Source of the DNA: Microcebus murinus | Taxonomy: Eukaryota; Chordata; Mammalia; Primates; Cheirogaleidae | Assembly: GCF_040939455.1 (NCBI RefSeq) | Contig: NC_134106.1 | Location: forward strand, 41,066,001 to 41,130,000 | DNA length: 64,000 bases | Reading direction: 5' to 3' | Part shown: one piece after another, positions 12,543-25,269 of the stretch | How the letters are laid out: each line of letters begins with the position of its first letter | How positions within the stretch are numbered: the stretch's first letter is position 1 | The notes under the pieces: model-generated | Database searches by the model: none | Seen by the model: only the letters and a program-made list of their open reading frames with translations | Told to the model about the DNA's origin: nothing | Program-made: the position numbers and the translations under genes

Positions 12543-12829
12543 TTCATCAGACTATTAATAGCATTGCCACACTGGACAATCATGAGAGGCTACTCATGGG
12601 TGTCCCAACCCTTCAGACTTCATACTATGGAATATATCATTCATTCTTCACCAATATTAGCTTTCAAAAACTAGAGCAAATAACTTCATATGACTGCTAA
12701 AACAAAACAAAACAACAAAAACACACCTTTGAGAGCTTCCCATTATTTAGAGAATTAAAGTCTAACCTCTTTTATAACGTATTTAATATTTTCTAAATAT
12801 CTGCTCAAAATTATTTACTTTTCTGCATT

Positions 12830-13765
12830 CTAATTACCTTCTGTGCCAAATTCTATGTGATCAAAAAACACTGAGCATCTTCACAACCACAGGCCTTTGC
12901 TCATGCTGAAGCCTCTGCCTGGATGCTTTTCTGCTAATTCTCCATCTGACAATAACTTACTGCCCCCCTTCCAGCACTAGCATTTTCCTCATAGTTTGAT
13001 CTGTTAGTTTTACTGGAATTTATTTTGCCCTGTAGAGAGCTTCTTGAATGCATTACTTGCCTCCAGTGTCTTGTGCTACTGAAGAAAACACAACGAGTAT
13101 ATGTCGAGTGAAGCTGGAATCACACCTTAATTGTCTTTTTACCTCCTTAGTGACTGGCATTTATCATTCTTATACACAATGAGTCATTCTTCAATGAGTG
13201 TTTGTGGACATGGAAGTTCCTCAGTTTTCTCCCTTTCTTTGTAACATCTACTCTCTCTCCATCCTCAACCCTCACACTCAGTGGCCAAGTCCTGCTGATT
13301 CAGCAAGGTTACCCTTGCTCATACCACACTCCCACTGCCATTACCCTAGTTCTTATTTTCATTATATCCTTCCTGAACTGCTGCGATTGCCTCCTTAGCT
13401 GTCATTCAGCTTTCAGTCTCTCCCCTCTTAGATCGTTTTGCAATTAGCTGGTGAAGTCATTTTCCCAAAGCACAGCTCTAATAATTCCATTCCCTGGCTT
13501 AAAAATCATTCATAGCTCTCCAACACCTGCAGAACAAATCCAAATCCATTATTAGGTTTTCTATCATCTGCCCACCATCTGCCTTTGCAAACTTTTGCGG
13601 TACATTCGCCTTTTACTCATGCCACATGCCAATCATTCCCTGAACCATTCTGTGGATTCTGGGCCACTTCCTGACTCGCTGTATGGATTCTCTCCTTGGA
13701 TCTCCTAAGTTACTCTTTCATCTTCTACCTATTGATATACTCACCTTTCAAGAAACAAATGAAAT
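12830..13765 (+). repeat. L2 LINE fragment (3' region)
   Basis: Typical L2 phrases appear: CCACAGGCCTTTGCTCATGC with GAAGCCTCTGCCTGGATGCT, and farther on CATTCATAGCTCTCCAACAC, GCAGAACAAATCCAAATCC and CTATCATCTGCCCACCATCT. The order of the parts suggests two pieces of L2 sequence, not one continuous copy. Highly decayed. Confidence 0.65.
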
Positions 13766-13769
13766 GCCT

Positions 13770-14171
13770 CTTCCATAATTAGGTACTTTAAATATGTAAT
13801 GTTAGACTTTTTTGCCCATAGAACATATTCATTATCTTGCCAAAAATGTACTAATCCATTTTACAATTATTTGTGTATAAAATTGTGCTCATGATTAAAA
13901 ACCCTCTGGCATGTGTCGCTGAATGTGGGACTAGGACTAGAAAAGTAAAGACCAGAGTATGAACACAGAGAACTTACTTTTTGATTTAAAAAAGATTTTA
14001 CAAGAGTATTCTTTTTTATGGGTGTTTTAAATAAATGTTTTGGGGACAGTGAGGATTTTTTTAAGTGTTCCTTTGTCCCCCAAATTCTTACATTTCTAAA
14101 AGACTTCAAAACTCAAGAAAGAAATATTTTGGATTCACCCATGTGCCTAGGTTGAAAACATGTATTATTAA
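13770..14171. other. Unique intron sequence
   Basis: Nothing supported; ends at the compound microsatellite. Confidence 0.5.

Positions 14172-14231
<60 letters not shown>
14172..14231. repeat. Compound TA/CA/TA microsatellite
   Basis: About 60 bp of alternating purine-pyrimidine: TA repeats, then CA repeats, then TA repeats. Likely length-polymorphic, and the TA arms can pair with each other. Confidence 0.97.
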
Positions 14232-14326
14232 TGAATGGTTCTTGCCCACTTGCCCACATAAACATATGTCCTATTCAGGAAAATGTTACGAAGATGTGTT
14301 AAACAAGAGCCAGAAAAGAAAATAAG

Positions 14327-14455
14327 GCTAGGCATGGTGGTTCATTTCTATAATCCAGCACCACTCTGGGAGGCTGAGATGGATGATCACTTGAGGCCAA
14401 TACTTTGAGACCAGCCTGGGCAACATAGTGAGACTCCTGTCTCTCTTAAAAAACA
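14327..14455 (+). mobile_element. Free left Alu monomer (FLAM-like)
   Basis: GGCTAGGCATGGTGGTTCAT to GAGACTCCTGTCTCTCTTAA followed by an A-rich tail (AAAAAACAAAAAACC). Only one monomer (~125 bp) is present, including ACTTTGAGACCAGCCTGGGC, so this is a fossil Alu monomer or a truncated dimer. Confidence 0.85.
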
Positions 14456-14459
14456 AAAA

Positions 14460-16110
14460 ACCCTCTGCAAGGAGAAATTATATTTTGTTTATTTTTGTTT
14501 CTGGTGTTTGGTCTTATACAGTGTAGATAATAAATACTTGATAAAAGTTTATTATATTTGTTGAATAAGACAAAACTTCATGATAATCAGGACCATTTAA
14601 CAATGGAACAAGCTATCTTGAGGACTAAAAATATTTGAGGAGAGGCTAGATGATCATCTATGAAGAATATCAATGAAATGTCTGCACTAGGTAGGTGGTG
14701 AGACTGCATGACCTTCTAAGTCCCTTACAACTTTAAGTTTCTGTGATATCAAGGGAACAAAACTGAGTAATTTATCTAAATGGGAAATAAAAGTGAAAGA
14801 ACATAGTAAAGTAGCATATTGCTCTCTACAACCAAAAAACTGGAGCCCAAACTAGGTCAGCCTTCATGAAAGGCACTATCCTAAAGAAAACAAAAGCATT
14901 TTAAGGGCATTTCAAATACCTCCATTTTATGAGGACAAAGTACAATGTGTTGTGACATATTCTCTGCTTTTAATGAAGCAAGCACAATTTTAGAATACAA
15001 AAGGAAAATGAAATCATTCATTATTTCTATTTTTAAAGCTTTGGAACCATCTAATGTGTGCAGGGTTATAAATTTTTTGATTGCTTTGGTTTATCCTAGC
15101 AGCTCCTTTATGGTTGGAAGTAAGGAGTTCTGTTCTTGGGGCTCTAGTAACAGTGATGATTAGTTGATCCCATTCAGAAAGTACAGACAGTATATATATT
15201 TTTCCTTTTTTAAAAAGATGTATGCTGCCTGATGTCAGGTCTCAACTGAAGTGTATTTTTCATGAAAAAGTATATATTATTTTTGAAGAGTTTCAAAAGT
15301 ATGTAATAGGATGAAAAGGCAAGTAAATACTATTAATAAAGTACCATGGAATAAGTTACAGAATAGAATTGACACACTATTTTTTTTCCCAAACTGTATG
15401 AATTTCCAATTTAGTACAATATCCACATTCTTTCTCTCCATGATTATATGTCCTAGATTTCCAGCACAAATAGGCAAAGTATGGTACACTTAGGTTGAGC
15501 TATGATTACTAGTTCATGGTTGTACTGTGACTGTGATTTTTCTTAAGAAAAGCCACCCAAGAAGGAAAAGAAAATATTTCGGTATTAAAGTTTAGAAAGA
15601 TGCAATGCTCTTTTATTGTAATATTAGAGTATATTATTCAAATCAGAGCAACTTTGCGAATGGCACTGTCGACAATCACCCTGGACAAAAGGTATGAATG
15701 TCAGTCTTTTGGGCAATCTAACATGTATTAAGTCCCTAAAATACCCTAGTGGGGAAAGTGTTACCCTTATTCCCAATGTTGTCAATAGATGGTAAAAGTT
15801 TACCCTTCTCGGCAACTAATTTTGACTTTGTCATGAAACTTGGATGATGAGCCTAACAGATCTATTACATATATAATGGGAACATTTATTCTCTTTAAAT
15901 TTGAATAACCACAAATAAGACAATAGATAAGATTATTCATACAGCAAGATACTTGCCCTATTGATTATGTTTCCCCAAGTATCTCAACATCCCAAAGTAG
16001 GAGTTCAATGTTTTAAACAGCCTTGACCAAACACAAGGTTTTCTAAATGACTTAGGATATGATGACGTATCTGTTAAGCAAGAGTCATTGGACCCACCAT
16101 GAATTAGCTC
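14460..16110. other. Unique intron sequence
   Basis: No repeat or gene recognised. Such repeat-poor stretches in a synaptic-gene intron are candidate conserved noncoding sequence, but conservation cannot be judged from one sequence. Confidence 0.5.
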
Positions 16111-16114
16111 GTAG

Positions 16115-16400
16115 GTAATGGAGAGAACACTAGAGACCTGAGTTCCAGTCCGAGTTTAGGTTCTTTTTCATGTTCTCTTGTGAGTAATTAGCTTCCGTTA
16201 TCCTTTAGATGTAGAAAGGGCCATATTTGCTAAGTTTGGGGGTAAAAGAGAAAGCTTGGAAGTCAGGACCTAAGTGAAATTTCATTACACTGGAAACTCC
16301 TTTAGGGGCAATAACATCTTAAATTTCTTTTTGATTCCTTTCTCCCAAAGAAAGTCCAGAATGTGACTCTGAACACCATGTAAGACATGCACATAGTAAA
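16115..16400 (+). repeat. Probable MIR then L2-like remnants
   Basis: 16120-16220 has a MIR-like order (AGAGACCTGAGTTCCAGTCC, then GAGTAATTAGCTTCCGTTAT, then AGATGTAGAAAGGGCC). 16285-16400 resembles a decayed L2 3' end (GGAAACTCCTTTAGGGGCAA ... ACATGCACATAGTAAATAAA). Both assignments are tentative. Confidence 0.45.
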
Positions 16401-16409
16401 TAAAATTAA

Positions 16410-19190
16410 TTGACAAACTCTTTTCCTGTAGAATCTGAAGTGCCTAGCAAGAACCAATACAAGTGTAGATCAAGTTTTTAAAACCCTATCAAGGAGAGAG
16501 AAGAAAATAAACCTCTGCTTCAAGATTGGAGTTTTCTTTCTGATCTGCTAATTTTATAAAACATACAAGATTAATCAACACTTTTTAAATCTGAAGCAAC
16601 AAGATTATTCTACATAACTGGGGCCATAATGTCACTAGGACGTATATGTATAGCTGGGGGAGAGTATTAGCAACTGTATAAAGTTTTTAAGAGTTGATAA
16701 ATTTCTTCATAAAAAAAATTAATGACATAGAACATCCCTGCAAGCCAGGAAAATCACTGAGTCAGAAAGCTCAGGATGGTCTCAATCAATAACCTTACCA
16801 ACTATTTTTCCCCCAAATTTCAATTTACAACAAAGAATTTACTGAGAGTATTCTTAGAGAGTTTTTATAATTTTTATACAGAAGAGAATAGCATTTATGA
16901 CAACAGCCAGATATATTTGGATTACACTCTACCATGGCCAGGAGAGCTACTTTAGTTCTCGATGATTCCTTGCCATGAATGTAACTTTGGTAAAGTATTG
17001 CCACAATCTCTACAGTCACTGAGCACACAAGGTTTTCACAAAAGACACAAGATTAAGAAAAATCTCTAGGGTTAGACTCAAAGGACATTAACGATGGAAT
17101 TCTCCAATTCCCTCATTCAGTCAATTATATGAAGGCTAAACCCATGGTGACATAGTGCTTCAAATATCTTAAAAAATAACTTGCTTGAAATATATTTGCT
17201 GGAAAGCAGTACCCCACCTTGATTTTAATGAATCTCATAGCAAATACAAGCTGTCCTCAGTGGCTTTCATATGAGCTCCCTACATAGTCTTCTTCCTTTA
17301 GAAATGCAAAAACTGTTTCAATAATTTTATGCCTGCATGGAGAAAATTGCTATTGTGTACAATTAGCATATTTACTAAGCTTTGTCATTACTTTTGGTAA
17401 TTAAAATTGAACAAAGAAAGAGACATATCCAATTCAAGAAAATTACACAGTATAGTAATATACAATCATAATGGTCGCCTGACAATTATTAAAATACACT
17501 GAATTCTTCCTTACAGTAAAAGTATTCACCAGAGTAGCTTCTGAATAAGATCATTGCAGTGCTTTCTATTTAAATATGTTTTTCTGCACAGAAAATTATA
17601 ATTACATTTGCATAACTACTATAATCAATCTAGAATTATGGCTGAAAATTTTATTCTCCAAATCACTGTTCTAAGACATCAGGAGCTCTGAGGCATAATC
17701 TAGGTTCGTGGACCATTATTCTAATTTGTAATAGGATTAAATATATTTTTGCCTGCTCTTTACAAGAATCAATCCTTCTAGGGACACAGTAGACAATACA
17801 ACTACAGTGTGCAATTTGTTTACTTCTGTCTTGAAAAAAAATAAGCTTTAATTTACCAAATATCTTTTGTCCAAAAAGCAAAACAAACAAACATGAATAA
17901 AAAAAGTCATTTACATGTTCAAAAGAAGAACACTCAATGATATTTTCAAGAAACAGACTCATTGGGAAGTCAAGCATTCATCTCTACATTTAAATGCCCT
18001 GTACTTACTGAGATTAGCTGGGGTGGCCGAGCTAATTTCTGTCCCATCTTGGAAATAGTGGCTACCATAAACCAAATATTTCTTTTGAATATTCTCCTTT
18101 ACTCTTGCTGAATTCAACAGGCTTCCTTGGGACCTGATGTCATATAGTCATTTTTTTTTTTAAATCCAAGTCATATCTGATGAAAACAATAAGCAGATCT
18201 ATAAACATTAATCAGCAACCAGCCTTTTAGAACCTTGGATCAGAAGGATATCTCAATGAGAGCTTCCTGTTAGCCCCATCTTCTGACCAGCCTGCTAATA
18301 ATGTTAAGACCCTCACAGACACCATCTGCGTGGATCATGTCTCAGGAGGGCAGAGACTGAGGCACTTTAGCAGGCCAGGGAATGAGATGTTCTAAAATCC
18401 AGTTTGTCTCTGGTCTTCCTTCAAGCTGTTTTTGGTTACCAGGCCTTGCTCCTCAAGGGAATGCTATCTCCAGGGATGAGACCAGCACAAAATAAATTCT
18501 AAATAGCACAGACAATATATATTTCCTGAGAGGCACATTATGAAGTCACTACAGAAAGAAACTCTAAAGTACTTCTCTAACACGGGATTGCAAAATAATT
18601 TCCATGTGCAAAGATGTTAAACCTAACTCAATATTTTTAAACTTTTCTATTTTGGAAGGTTTGGAGCTTTGCTCAAAAATGAACAAGGAACTGTTTTAAT
18701 GACCAATTAATTCAGATTGGCAGACACACAGAAATAAACATGATCAGTGAATAACAGCAAGGGTCACATGGATACCCAAAGGATTATGTATTGACTTTAG
18801 GAGAGAAATTGAAATAAACTGAGGACAAACATTAAATCAGCAGTGGAATTATAACCTTACTTGTCTACTCAAGTGTTTGTTTATAAGCACAGATAATATC
18901 TACCTAAGAAAAATGGTGCCCAGCAGGCAACTAAACTTGTAGTTACATAATTTTACACAAATAAGTTCTTGCCTCATTATTTAGAGGCTGGTCAAGTTGC
19001 TTGCCTCTAGGAAACATGGAGAGCTCTAGGCGTAGACCCATTCTTATTTGAAAGGTGTATGAATCCAAAAATAATGACATTTTCGATTCCCTTTTTTGAA
19101 ATAAGGTGGACATTTTTGTTTTAAAGTTAGAGAAACATAAAAAAGCAGGCAAAGAATCATAGAAAGTTGGAATTAGGTAGATATTAACTA
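16410..19190. other. Repeat-poor intron sequence, 2.8 kb
   Basis: No gene and no family repeat recognised. The minus-strand frame at 17663-17977 (104 codons) has no visible domain or codon bias and is treated as chance. Confidence 0.5.
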
Positions 19191-19194
19191 TATC

Positions 19195-19345
19195 CTAATT
19201 TTTTATTTTTATTTTTTCTTTGTTCTCATTTTATATAGATAAAAACTGAGGCTCAAATTAATGAATGCTCTTAATCATGATTACATAGCTAGCAAAGGCA
19301 TTGATGGGTTACAATTAAGTCACTATCAACACTAAATTTGAAGAT
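19195..19345 (-). repeat. MIR SINE fragment, antisense
   Basis: CTCATTTTATATAGATAAAA, ACTGAGGCTCAAATTAATG and GATTACATAGCTAGCAAAGG follow the reverse of the MIR 3' core (fraction of cells AGATGAGGAAACTGAGGC... AGCTAGTAAG type). Confidence 0.65.
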
Positions 19346-19654
19346 ATAAGCTTACATTATGGATGGCCGGCATACATAATAGTCCAGGGTCAAAAAAGCA
19401 GAGAAATAATAGCAAAAAAATGGCATTTTTCTGTTTTTAAAGGTATCTCTGAATTCTTTTCCTAGCTTCACAGGGTTAGTAAAAACTATAAGGGTTAATA
19501 AATGACCTAGAGTATTTCAAATTTAATCTAATATTTTCTCATGAAAAATTAACTGTTCATGTCTTGATCAAAACAGATGCATGAATAGAATAATAAAAGC
19601 AAAGAATAGGCATGCAATGTTTTTCAAGGCTATGCTTGAGATATTTAACTTTTT

Positions 19655-22600
19655 ACTTTTATGTGTCCTTACTTTATTATTTCAAATAGTGTTCACTGTA
19701 CCCATTGGGTAGGTTTTTTTCTCTTCCCTCCTCCTCCTTCGCCCCACCTGATTTCCATTAAGTTTACTTCCCTCTGTGCATATGTGTGCTCATCGGTTAG
19801 TTCCAATTTGATAATGAGTACATGTAGTGTTTGTTTTCCAGTCTTAAGATACTTCATTTAGAAGAATAGTCTCCAGTTCCATTCAAATTTTTACAAAAGG
19901 CATTAATTCATTCTTTTTTATGGCTTAGTAGTACCCCACGGTATACATATGCGACATTTTACTAATTCACTCATGAAATGATGGCCATTTGGGTTGATTC
20001 CACATCTTTGAAATTGTGAATTGTGCTGCAACAAACATTTGAGTACAGGTGTCTTTGATAGGAAGACTTCTTTACCTTTGGGTAGATATTCAGCAGTGGG
20101 ATTGCTGGATCAAAAGGTAGGTCTACTTTTAGTTCTTTGAGGAATCTCCATACTATTTTCCATAGAGGTTGTACTAATTTGCAGTCCCACCAACAGTGTA
20201 TAATCGTTCCTTTCTCTGTGCATCCATGCCATCATCTACTGTTTTTATACTGTTTAATTAAAGCCATTCTAACTGGGGTAAGGTGATATCTCATGTTGGG
20301 TTTAATTTGTATTTCCCTGATGATTAGTGATGTTAAGCAATTTTTCATATGTTTATTGGTCATCTGTCTTTCTTCTTTTGAAAACTTCTGTTTATGTCTG
20401 TTGCCCACTTTTGAATGGGGTTGTTTGTTTTTCCTCGCTGATTTGCTTGAGTTCTCTGTAGATTTTGGTTATTAACTCTTTATTGAATGTATAGCTTGTG
20501 AATATTTCTCATATTATATATGTTGTCTGTTTGCTCTATTGATTGTTTCCTTAGCTGTGCAGAAGCTTTTTAAGATTAATCATACCACATTTATTTATTT
20601 TTGTTGTTGCTGTGATTGTCATTGGGGTCTTTTTCATAAATGTTTTGCCTAGGCCAATATCTAAAAGAGTTTTTCCTATATTTTCCTCTAGCATCCTTAT
20701 AGTTTCATGCCTTACATTTAAGTCTTATCCATCTTGAATTAATTTTGTGAGTGGTGAGAGATAGGGGTCCTGTTTCATTCTTCTGCAAGTGGCTATCCAA
20801 TTTTCCCAGCACCATTTATTGAATAGGGCTTCTTTTCCCCAGTGTACATTGTTGTGTGCTTTTTTCAAAGATTGGTTGGCTGTAGGTAGGTGGTTTTATA
20901 TTTGAGTTTTCTATTTTTGTTCCATTGGGCTATGCCTCTATTTTTGTACCAATATAATGCTGTTTTGGTTACTATAGCTTTGTAGTATAGTTTGAAGTCT
21001 GATAATGTGATGCCTCCAGATTTGTTCTTTTTGTTTGAGATTGCTTTGGTTATTCATGCTCTTTTCTGGATCCAAATAAAATGTAGAGTTATTTTTTCTA
21101 GGTCTGTGAAGTATGATGTTGGTATTTTGATGGGGATTGCATTGACTCTTTAAATCAGTTTGGGTAGTATGGACATTTTAATAACGATGATTCTGCCAAT
21201 CCATTAACATAATATGTTTTTCCATTTGTTTGCGTCCTCCATGGTTTCTCTTCTCAGTGTGTCATATTCTTCTTTAGAGATCTTTCACCTCATTGGTTAA
21301 GTATATTCCTATGTATTTTATTTTCTTTCCAGCTATTGTGAATGTATCAAGTCTCTGTTTTGTCTCTCAGCTTGACTGTTTTTGGTGTATAGAAATGGTA
21401 CTGATTTATGAACACTGACTTTGTACCCTGAGACTTTGCTGAATTTCTTTATGAATTTCAGGAGTCCCTTTATGGTGTCTTTGGGGTTTTCTAGGTACAA
21501 AATCTTGTCATCAGTGAAGAGCCATAGTTTGATTTTGATACTCTTTTTTCTTTCTCTTGCCTGACTGCTCTGGATAGGACTTCCAGCACTATGTTGAATA
21601 GAAGTTGTGACAGTGGGCACCTTTGTTTTGTTCCAGTTCTTAGGAGGAATGTTTTGATTTGTCCCCATTCAAGTATGACATTAGCTGTGGGTTTGTCATA
21701 TATAGCCTTTATAATTTTGAGATAGATTCCTTCTATGCCTAGTTTGTTGTGGGTTTTTATCATGAAAGGGTGTTAAATTTGGTTACTTTTTCTGCATCTA
21801 CTGAGTTGATCATATGGTCTTTGTTTTTCTTCTGTTTATGTAGTGAATCACATTTATGATTTGTGTATATTGAACCACCCTTGTATCCCTGGTTGAAGCC
21901 CACTTGGTCATGATGGATTTTTTTTTTTATATGCTGCTGAATTCAGTTTGCTAGTCTTTCACTGACGATTTTTGCATTTATATTCATAAGGTATATTGGT
22001 CTGTAGTTTTCTTTTTGTTGTGTTCTTTCCTAGCTTTGTTATCAAGGTGATACTGGCTTCACAGAATGAGTTGGGGAGAATTCCTTCCTTCTTTATGTTA
22101 TGGAATAATTTCTTTAGTATGGGTACCAGTTCTTCTTTGTACGTCTGGTATTCAGCAATGAATTCATCTGATCCTGGACTTTTGTTTTTTGGAAAATTTT
22201 TTATTAATGCTTAGATTTCATTGTTTGTTATTGGCCTGCACAGTAATTCTACTTCTTGATCGAGTCTTTGGAGGTTGTGTATTTCCAGGAATTTGTCCAT
22301 TTCCTCTATGTTTTCTAGTTTGTGTGCAGAGAGATTTTCATAGTATTCATGGATGATGTTTTGTATTTCTGTGGTATCAGTTGTAATGTCTTTTTCTTTT
22401 CTTATTGAGCTTATTTATTTTGGCCCTTTCTCTTCTATTCCTGGTTAATCTAGCAAGTGGTCTGTCAATTTTGTTTATCTTTTTAAAGAACCAATGTTTT
22501 GTTTCGTTGATCTTCTGTATTATTGTCTTCCCTTTCATTTAGTTGTGCTCTGAACTTTGTTATTTCTTTTGTTTTGGTGACTTTGAGTTTGGTTTGCTCT

Positions 22601-23017
22601 TTTCTAGTTCCTTGAGGTGTGACATTAGGTTGTTAATTTGTGGTCTTTCTCTATTTTTGATGTAGGCAATTAAGGCTGTGAATTTTCCCCTGAGGAATGC
22701 TTTTGCTGAGTTCCATAGGTTTTGATAGCATATGTCCCATTTGTTGTTCAGTTCAAATAATCTTTTGATTTCCATCTGAATTTAATTCTTGACCCAATAA
22801 TCATTCAGCATCAGGTTGTTTAATTTCTATGAGTTCATATAGGTTTGAGTGTTTCTCTTGTTATTAATTTCTAGATTTATTCTACTATGGTCTGAGATGA
22901 CACATGGTGTGATTTTGATTTCTTTGAATTTGTTGAGGCCTATTTTGTGGCCAAAGTTAAGATCTATCTTGGAGAATGTACCATGTGCTGCTGAGAAGAG
23001 TATATGTTCAGTAGTTT
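19655..23017 (-). mobile_element. L1 LINE, 3' UTR and most of ORF2, antisense
   Basis: The 3' end is at left (AATAAA-type signal on the minus strand near 19670), with a G-rich 3' UTR seen as C-rich plus strand. ORF2 then runs backward to the endonuclease region near 23017. Minus-strand peptides show the L1 reverse transcriptase ([19 protein letters not shown] near 21560-21620), and the catalytic FADD has become FTDD ([17 protein letters not shown] near 21490). Frameshifts and stops are frequent, so it is dead. The 3' UTR resembles that of the copy at 38-40 kb. Same strand as NRXN1. Confidence 0.92.
19680..23017 (-). pseudogene. L1 ORF2 remnant (RT, decayed active site)
   Basis: ORF2 normally encodes the endonuclease and reverse transcriptase of L1. 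Here the RT palm motif reads FTDD in place of FADD, and a frameshift separates the two halves of the RT domain (minus frames 21491-21763 and 21333-21668). ORF1 is absent. The protein ends within the endonuclease domain at the junction with a different, GC-richer sequence. Confidence 0.85.
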
Positions 23018-24560
23018 GGAGTAGAACTTAGAAGGTCCCAGGTGGACCTGGCTCCATGTACCAGAGTGATCAGGATGGCTTTGGTTGCAAAGACCTGGTA
23101 TTGGCAGGCACCAGATCTGTGCTGCACCTCCTCTCCAGTGTAATGTCTCTGCACAGACTCTGAGCAAGTCAGTGATCAGTTCAGAGGTCTGTGGTGGATG
23201 AGGGAGACTTGCACTGCTCAAGCTACCTGCAAATTTTATTCCTTTCCGCAAAAGCAACGTGTCTTTGGGTTGCTTATGTTCTGCTGTCTTCCCCTCTTCT
23301 CAGCAGTGTCAATTGTATTTGGACACCAAGCTTAATCTGAGTTTGTGGGTTGTGCTTATGAGTAAGAATCAGCCATGCCCTGTATGATTGAGTCAGTAGA
23401 TGCTGTAATGAGCTATCCAGCTGTTCTGCCTGTCAGTCCTTGATGCTTACAGGAAAGAGCCAACTGCAAAGATGTTCTTTTGTGCCTGTAATAGGCTTTA
23501 GCTTCTTAGGAGAAGCACTTGAATGCTCCAGGCAGTGGGAGGGGCCTTGTAGCTTCTAGGAGACTGCTTGTTCTCTACCACAACGGAGGTGGGTAGAGGA
23601 ATGAGACTAGCTGAGGTTAGGCTGGGTGAGCCTAGAAGGCTCTGCAAAGTCTCAGCAGACCTCAAAGGTCCTACCCCAGAACTCTGGGAAAAGATGCTGG
23701 GAGAGCGGCCAATGCAGTCTCTCAAAACTGGAAAGACTGCTTGGGGGGAAGGGGGACATCTATAATCCACCAACTGGCTCTCAGAGCAAGCTCTGCCTTT
23801 TTCTCACTATCTCTACCCTGAGAGACTCCCTCCAGCGTCTGTTTGCAAATGGGTGCCTGAACATGCCACGCTCAGCAGCAGTGGCACCGCAGGTTGGAAA
23901 CTTCACACCAGGGGACCTACTCTAGTCCGACAGTGCAACTTTCCTGTGTGGGGATGGACCCCTACTATACTCTCCCATCAGTTCTACCCCTGTGGATTTC
24001 CTTATCTCTTTAGTCAAGCCCTTAAATTTCTACCTTGTGCCCCCCAGCAACCTGCTCAAGTCCTGGGGACTTGGGATCTGGCCTGCATGTCTCACCCCCT
24101 GGTGTACATCTCTAGGGAGTGTCAGCAGGCAGGGAACTCCCAGGCTGGGCACCTATGGGTCCACTGCAGGTTCCCACGGGGAAATGTGTGGGTCCTGCTC
24201 TCTGTGGAAATGTCAGACTATAGGATGCCACAGCTGATGAGAGGCAGTTGCTCATGAAAGTCTCCATCTGCCCTCTTGAATGCAAGGGGTGTAAGGGGGA
24301 GGGGAAGAAAGGAGTCTGAATGGAAGAGAGCTGGGACCCAGGCTCCTTCCATCACCCTCCCTGAAAGGAAGCCTGTACAGAATGTCCAAGCTCAGGATCA
24401 TGCCACACTATTCAGTGGTTGTGGCAGTGCCCAAGCTTGCAAGGGCGGAAAAGCTTCCAAACATCTCGGTAGCCCACTGATTACCAAAGGTGTGTGTGAA
24501 GGAGAAATGGGATCACCCTTATCCAATTTCCTGGTCTTCAAACCTCTCTGGGTTTGATCC
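23018..24560. repeat. GC-richer block fused to the L1; possible L1 5' UTR, origin uncertain
   Basis: Base composition changes sharply at about 23018, from AT-rich ORF2 to a balanced, CA/TG-rich sequence of ~1.5 kb, then back to AT-rich near 24560-24600. Several overlapping frames exist (for example 23853-24257, 134 codons; 24276-24557), but none shows a domain, and start codons are arbitrary. The simplest reading is an L1 5' UTR of a primate subfamily, in antisense orientation and joined to ORF2 after loss of ORF1. Alternatives are a different transposon or a copied exonic sequence. Confidence 0.4.
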
Positions 24561-25105
24561 TTGCTGATCTCTTCTCTTTTTCTTTTTCCTTTTCTGTTTC
24601 ACAATTTCCTTCCATGAAGTCTTTGGCAGGCTCTGACACCTTCTCCTCTAAATTACACCTGAGCTGTGCCCATGACCCCAACCTCCTTTATCTGAAACCC
24701 TCCTTCCTTCTGGGATGCTCTGGAATGTGATGTTTCTAGCTAGCCATCTGGCCCTCCTCCCTCTATGTGTGCTGATATTTGTAGTAGAGAGCATGGATTA
24801 GCATATTTATGGAACAAATGTGTAAGCCTCTCTATCCTTGTTTAAGACAAATAAGTTATAATTCATATGAACTATCAGTCATGGTGCCAACTCTTCAACA
24901 ATTCAGCTATCATGTATAGATCACAAGCTATTTCTGGCTTTCATTTTCCTTTAAAAAAGAAAGGAGGGGATTGAATCCATGAAGAATTTCAAAGATTTTT
25001 ACCATTAAAGACTCTTCCACCTCCATTCATGTTAAAGTTAGATTGCTAATTCTTCACCAGGGAAACAGTCTTTGTCCTGGATGTTTCACTTTGCATCTCA
25101 TAGTG
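24561..25105. other. Intron sequence, pyrimidine-rich at the left
   Basis: A CT-rich patch at 24571-24600 is followed by unassigned sequence. No gene seen. Confidence 0.5.
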
Positions 25106-25109
25106 CTGT

Positions 25110-25265
25110 TGGCCTAGCAATATATTCAAAGATTCACTCATTTACTTATTTACTGAACAAAGGAAACTCTACTAGGCACCACGCTCTGTGACTTGGTTAT
25201 GTATATTGCCACAAACAAAAAAGGCGGGTAGTTGACCTCTTAGAATTTACATTATAGTAAAGGTA
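25110..25265 (+). repeat. Ancient LINE/SINE 3' fragment
   Basis: TTCACTCATTTACTTATTTA, CTGAACAAAGGAAACTCTAC and TAGGCACCACGCTCTG follow the common mammalian motif of type TTCATTCAACAAATATTTATTGAGCACCTACTATG, and AGAATTTACATTATAGTAAA its usual continuation. The family (L2, L3 or similar) is not fixed. Confidence 0.55.
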
Positions 25266-25269
25266 AAAA

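Noticed and set aside
17663..17977. 104-codon minus-strand open frame
   Set aside because: Hydrophobic and Cys-rich composition typical of chance frames in AT-rich DNA; no family resemblance.
21333..21763. Two overlapping minus frames with reverse-transcriptase motifs
   Set aside because: Fragments of one dead L1 ORF2 split by a frameshift, not an independent reverse transcriptase or a defence retron.
23853..24257. 134-codon open frame in the GC-richer block
   Set aside because: No domain, overlapping frames of similar length in the same block, and linkage to an L1; unlikely to be translated.
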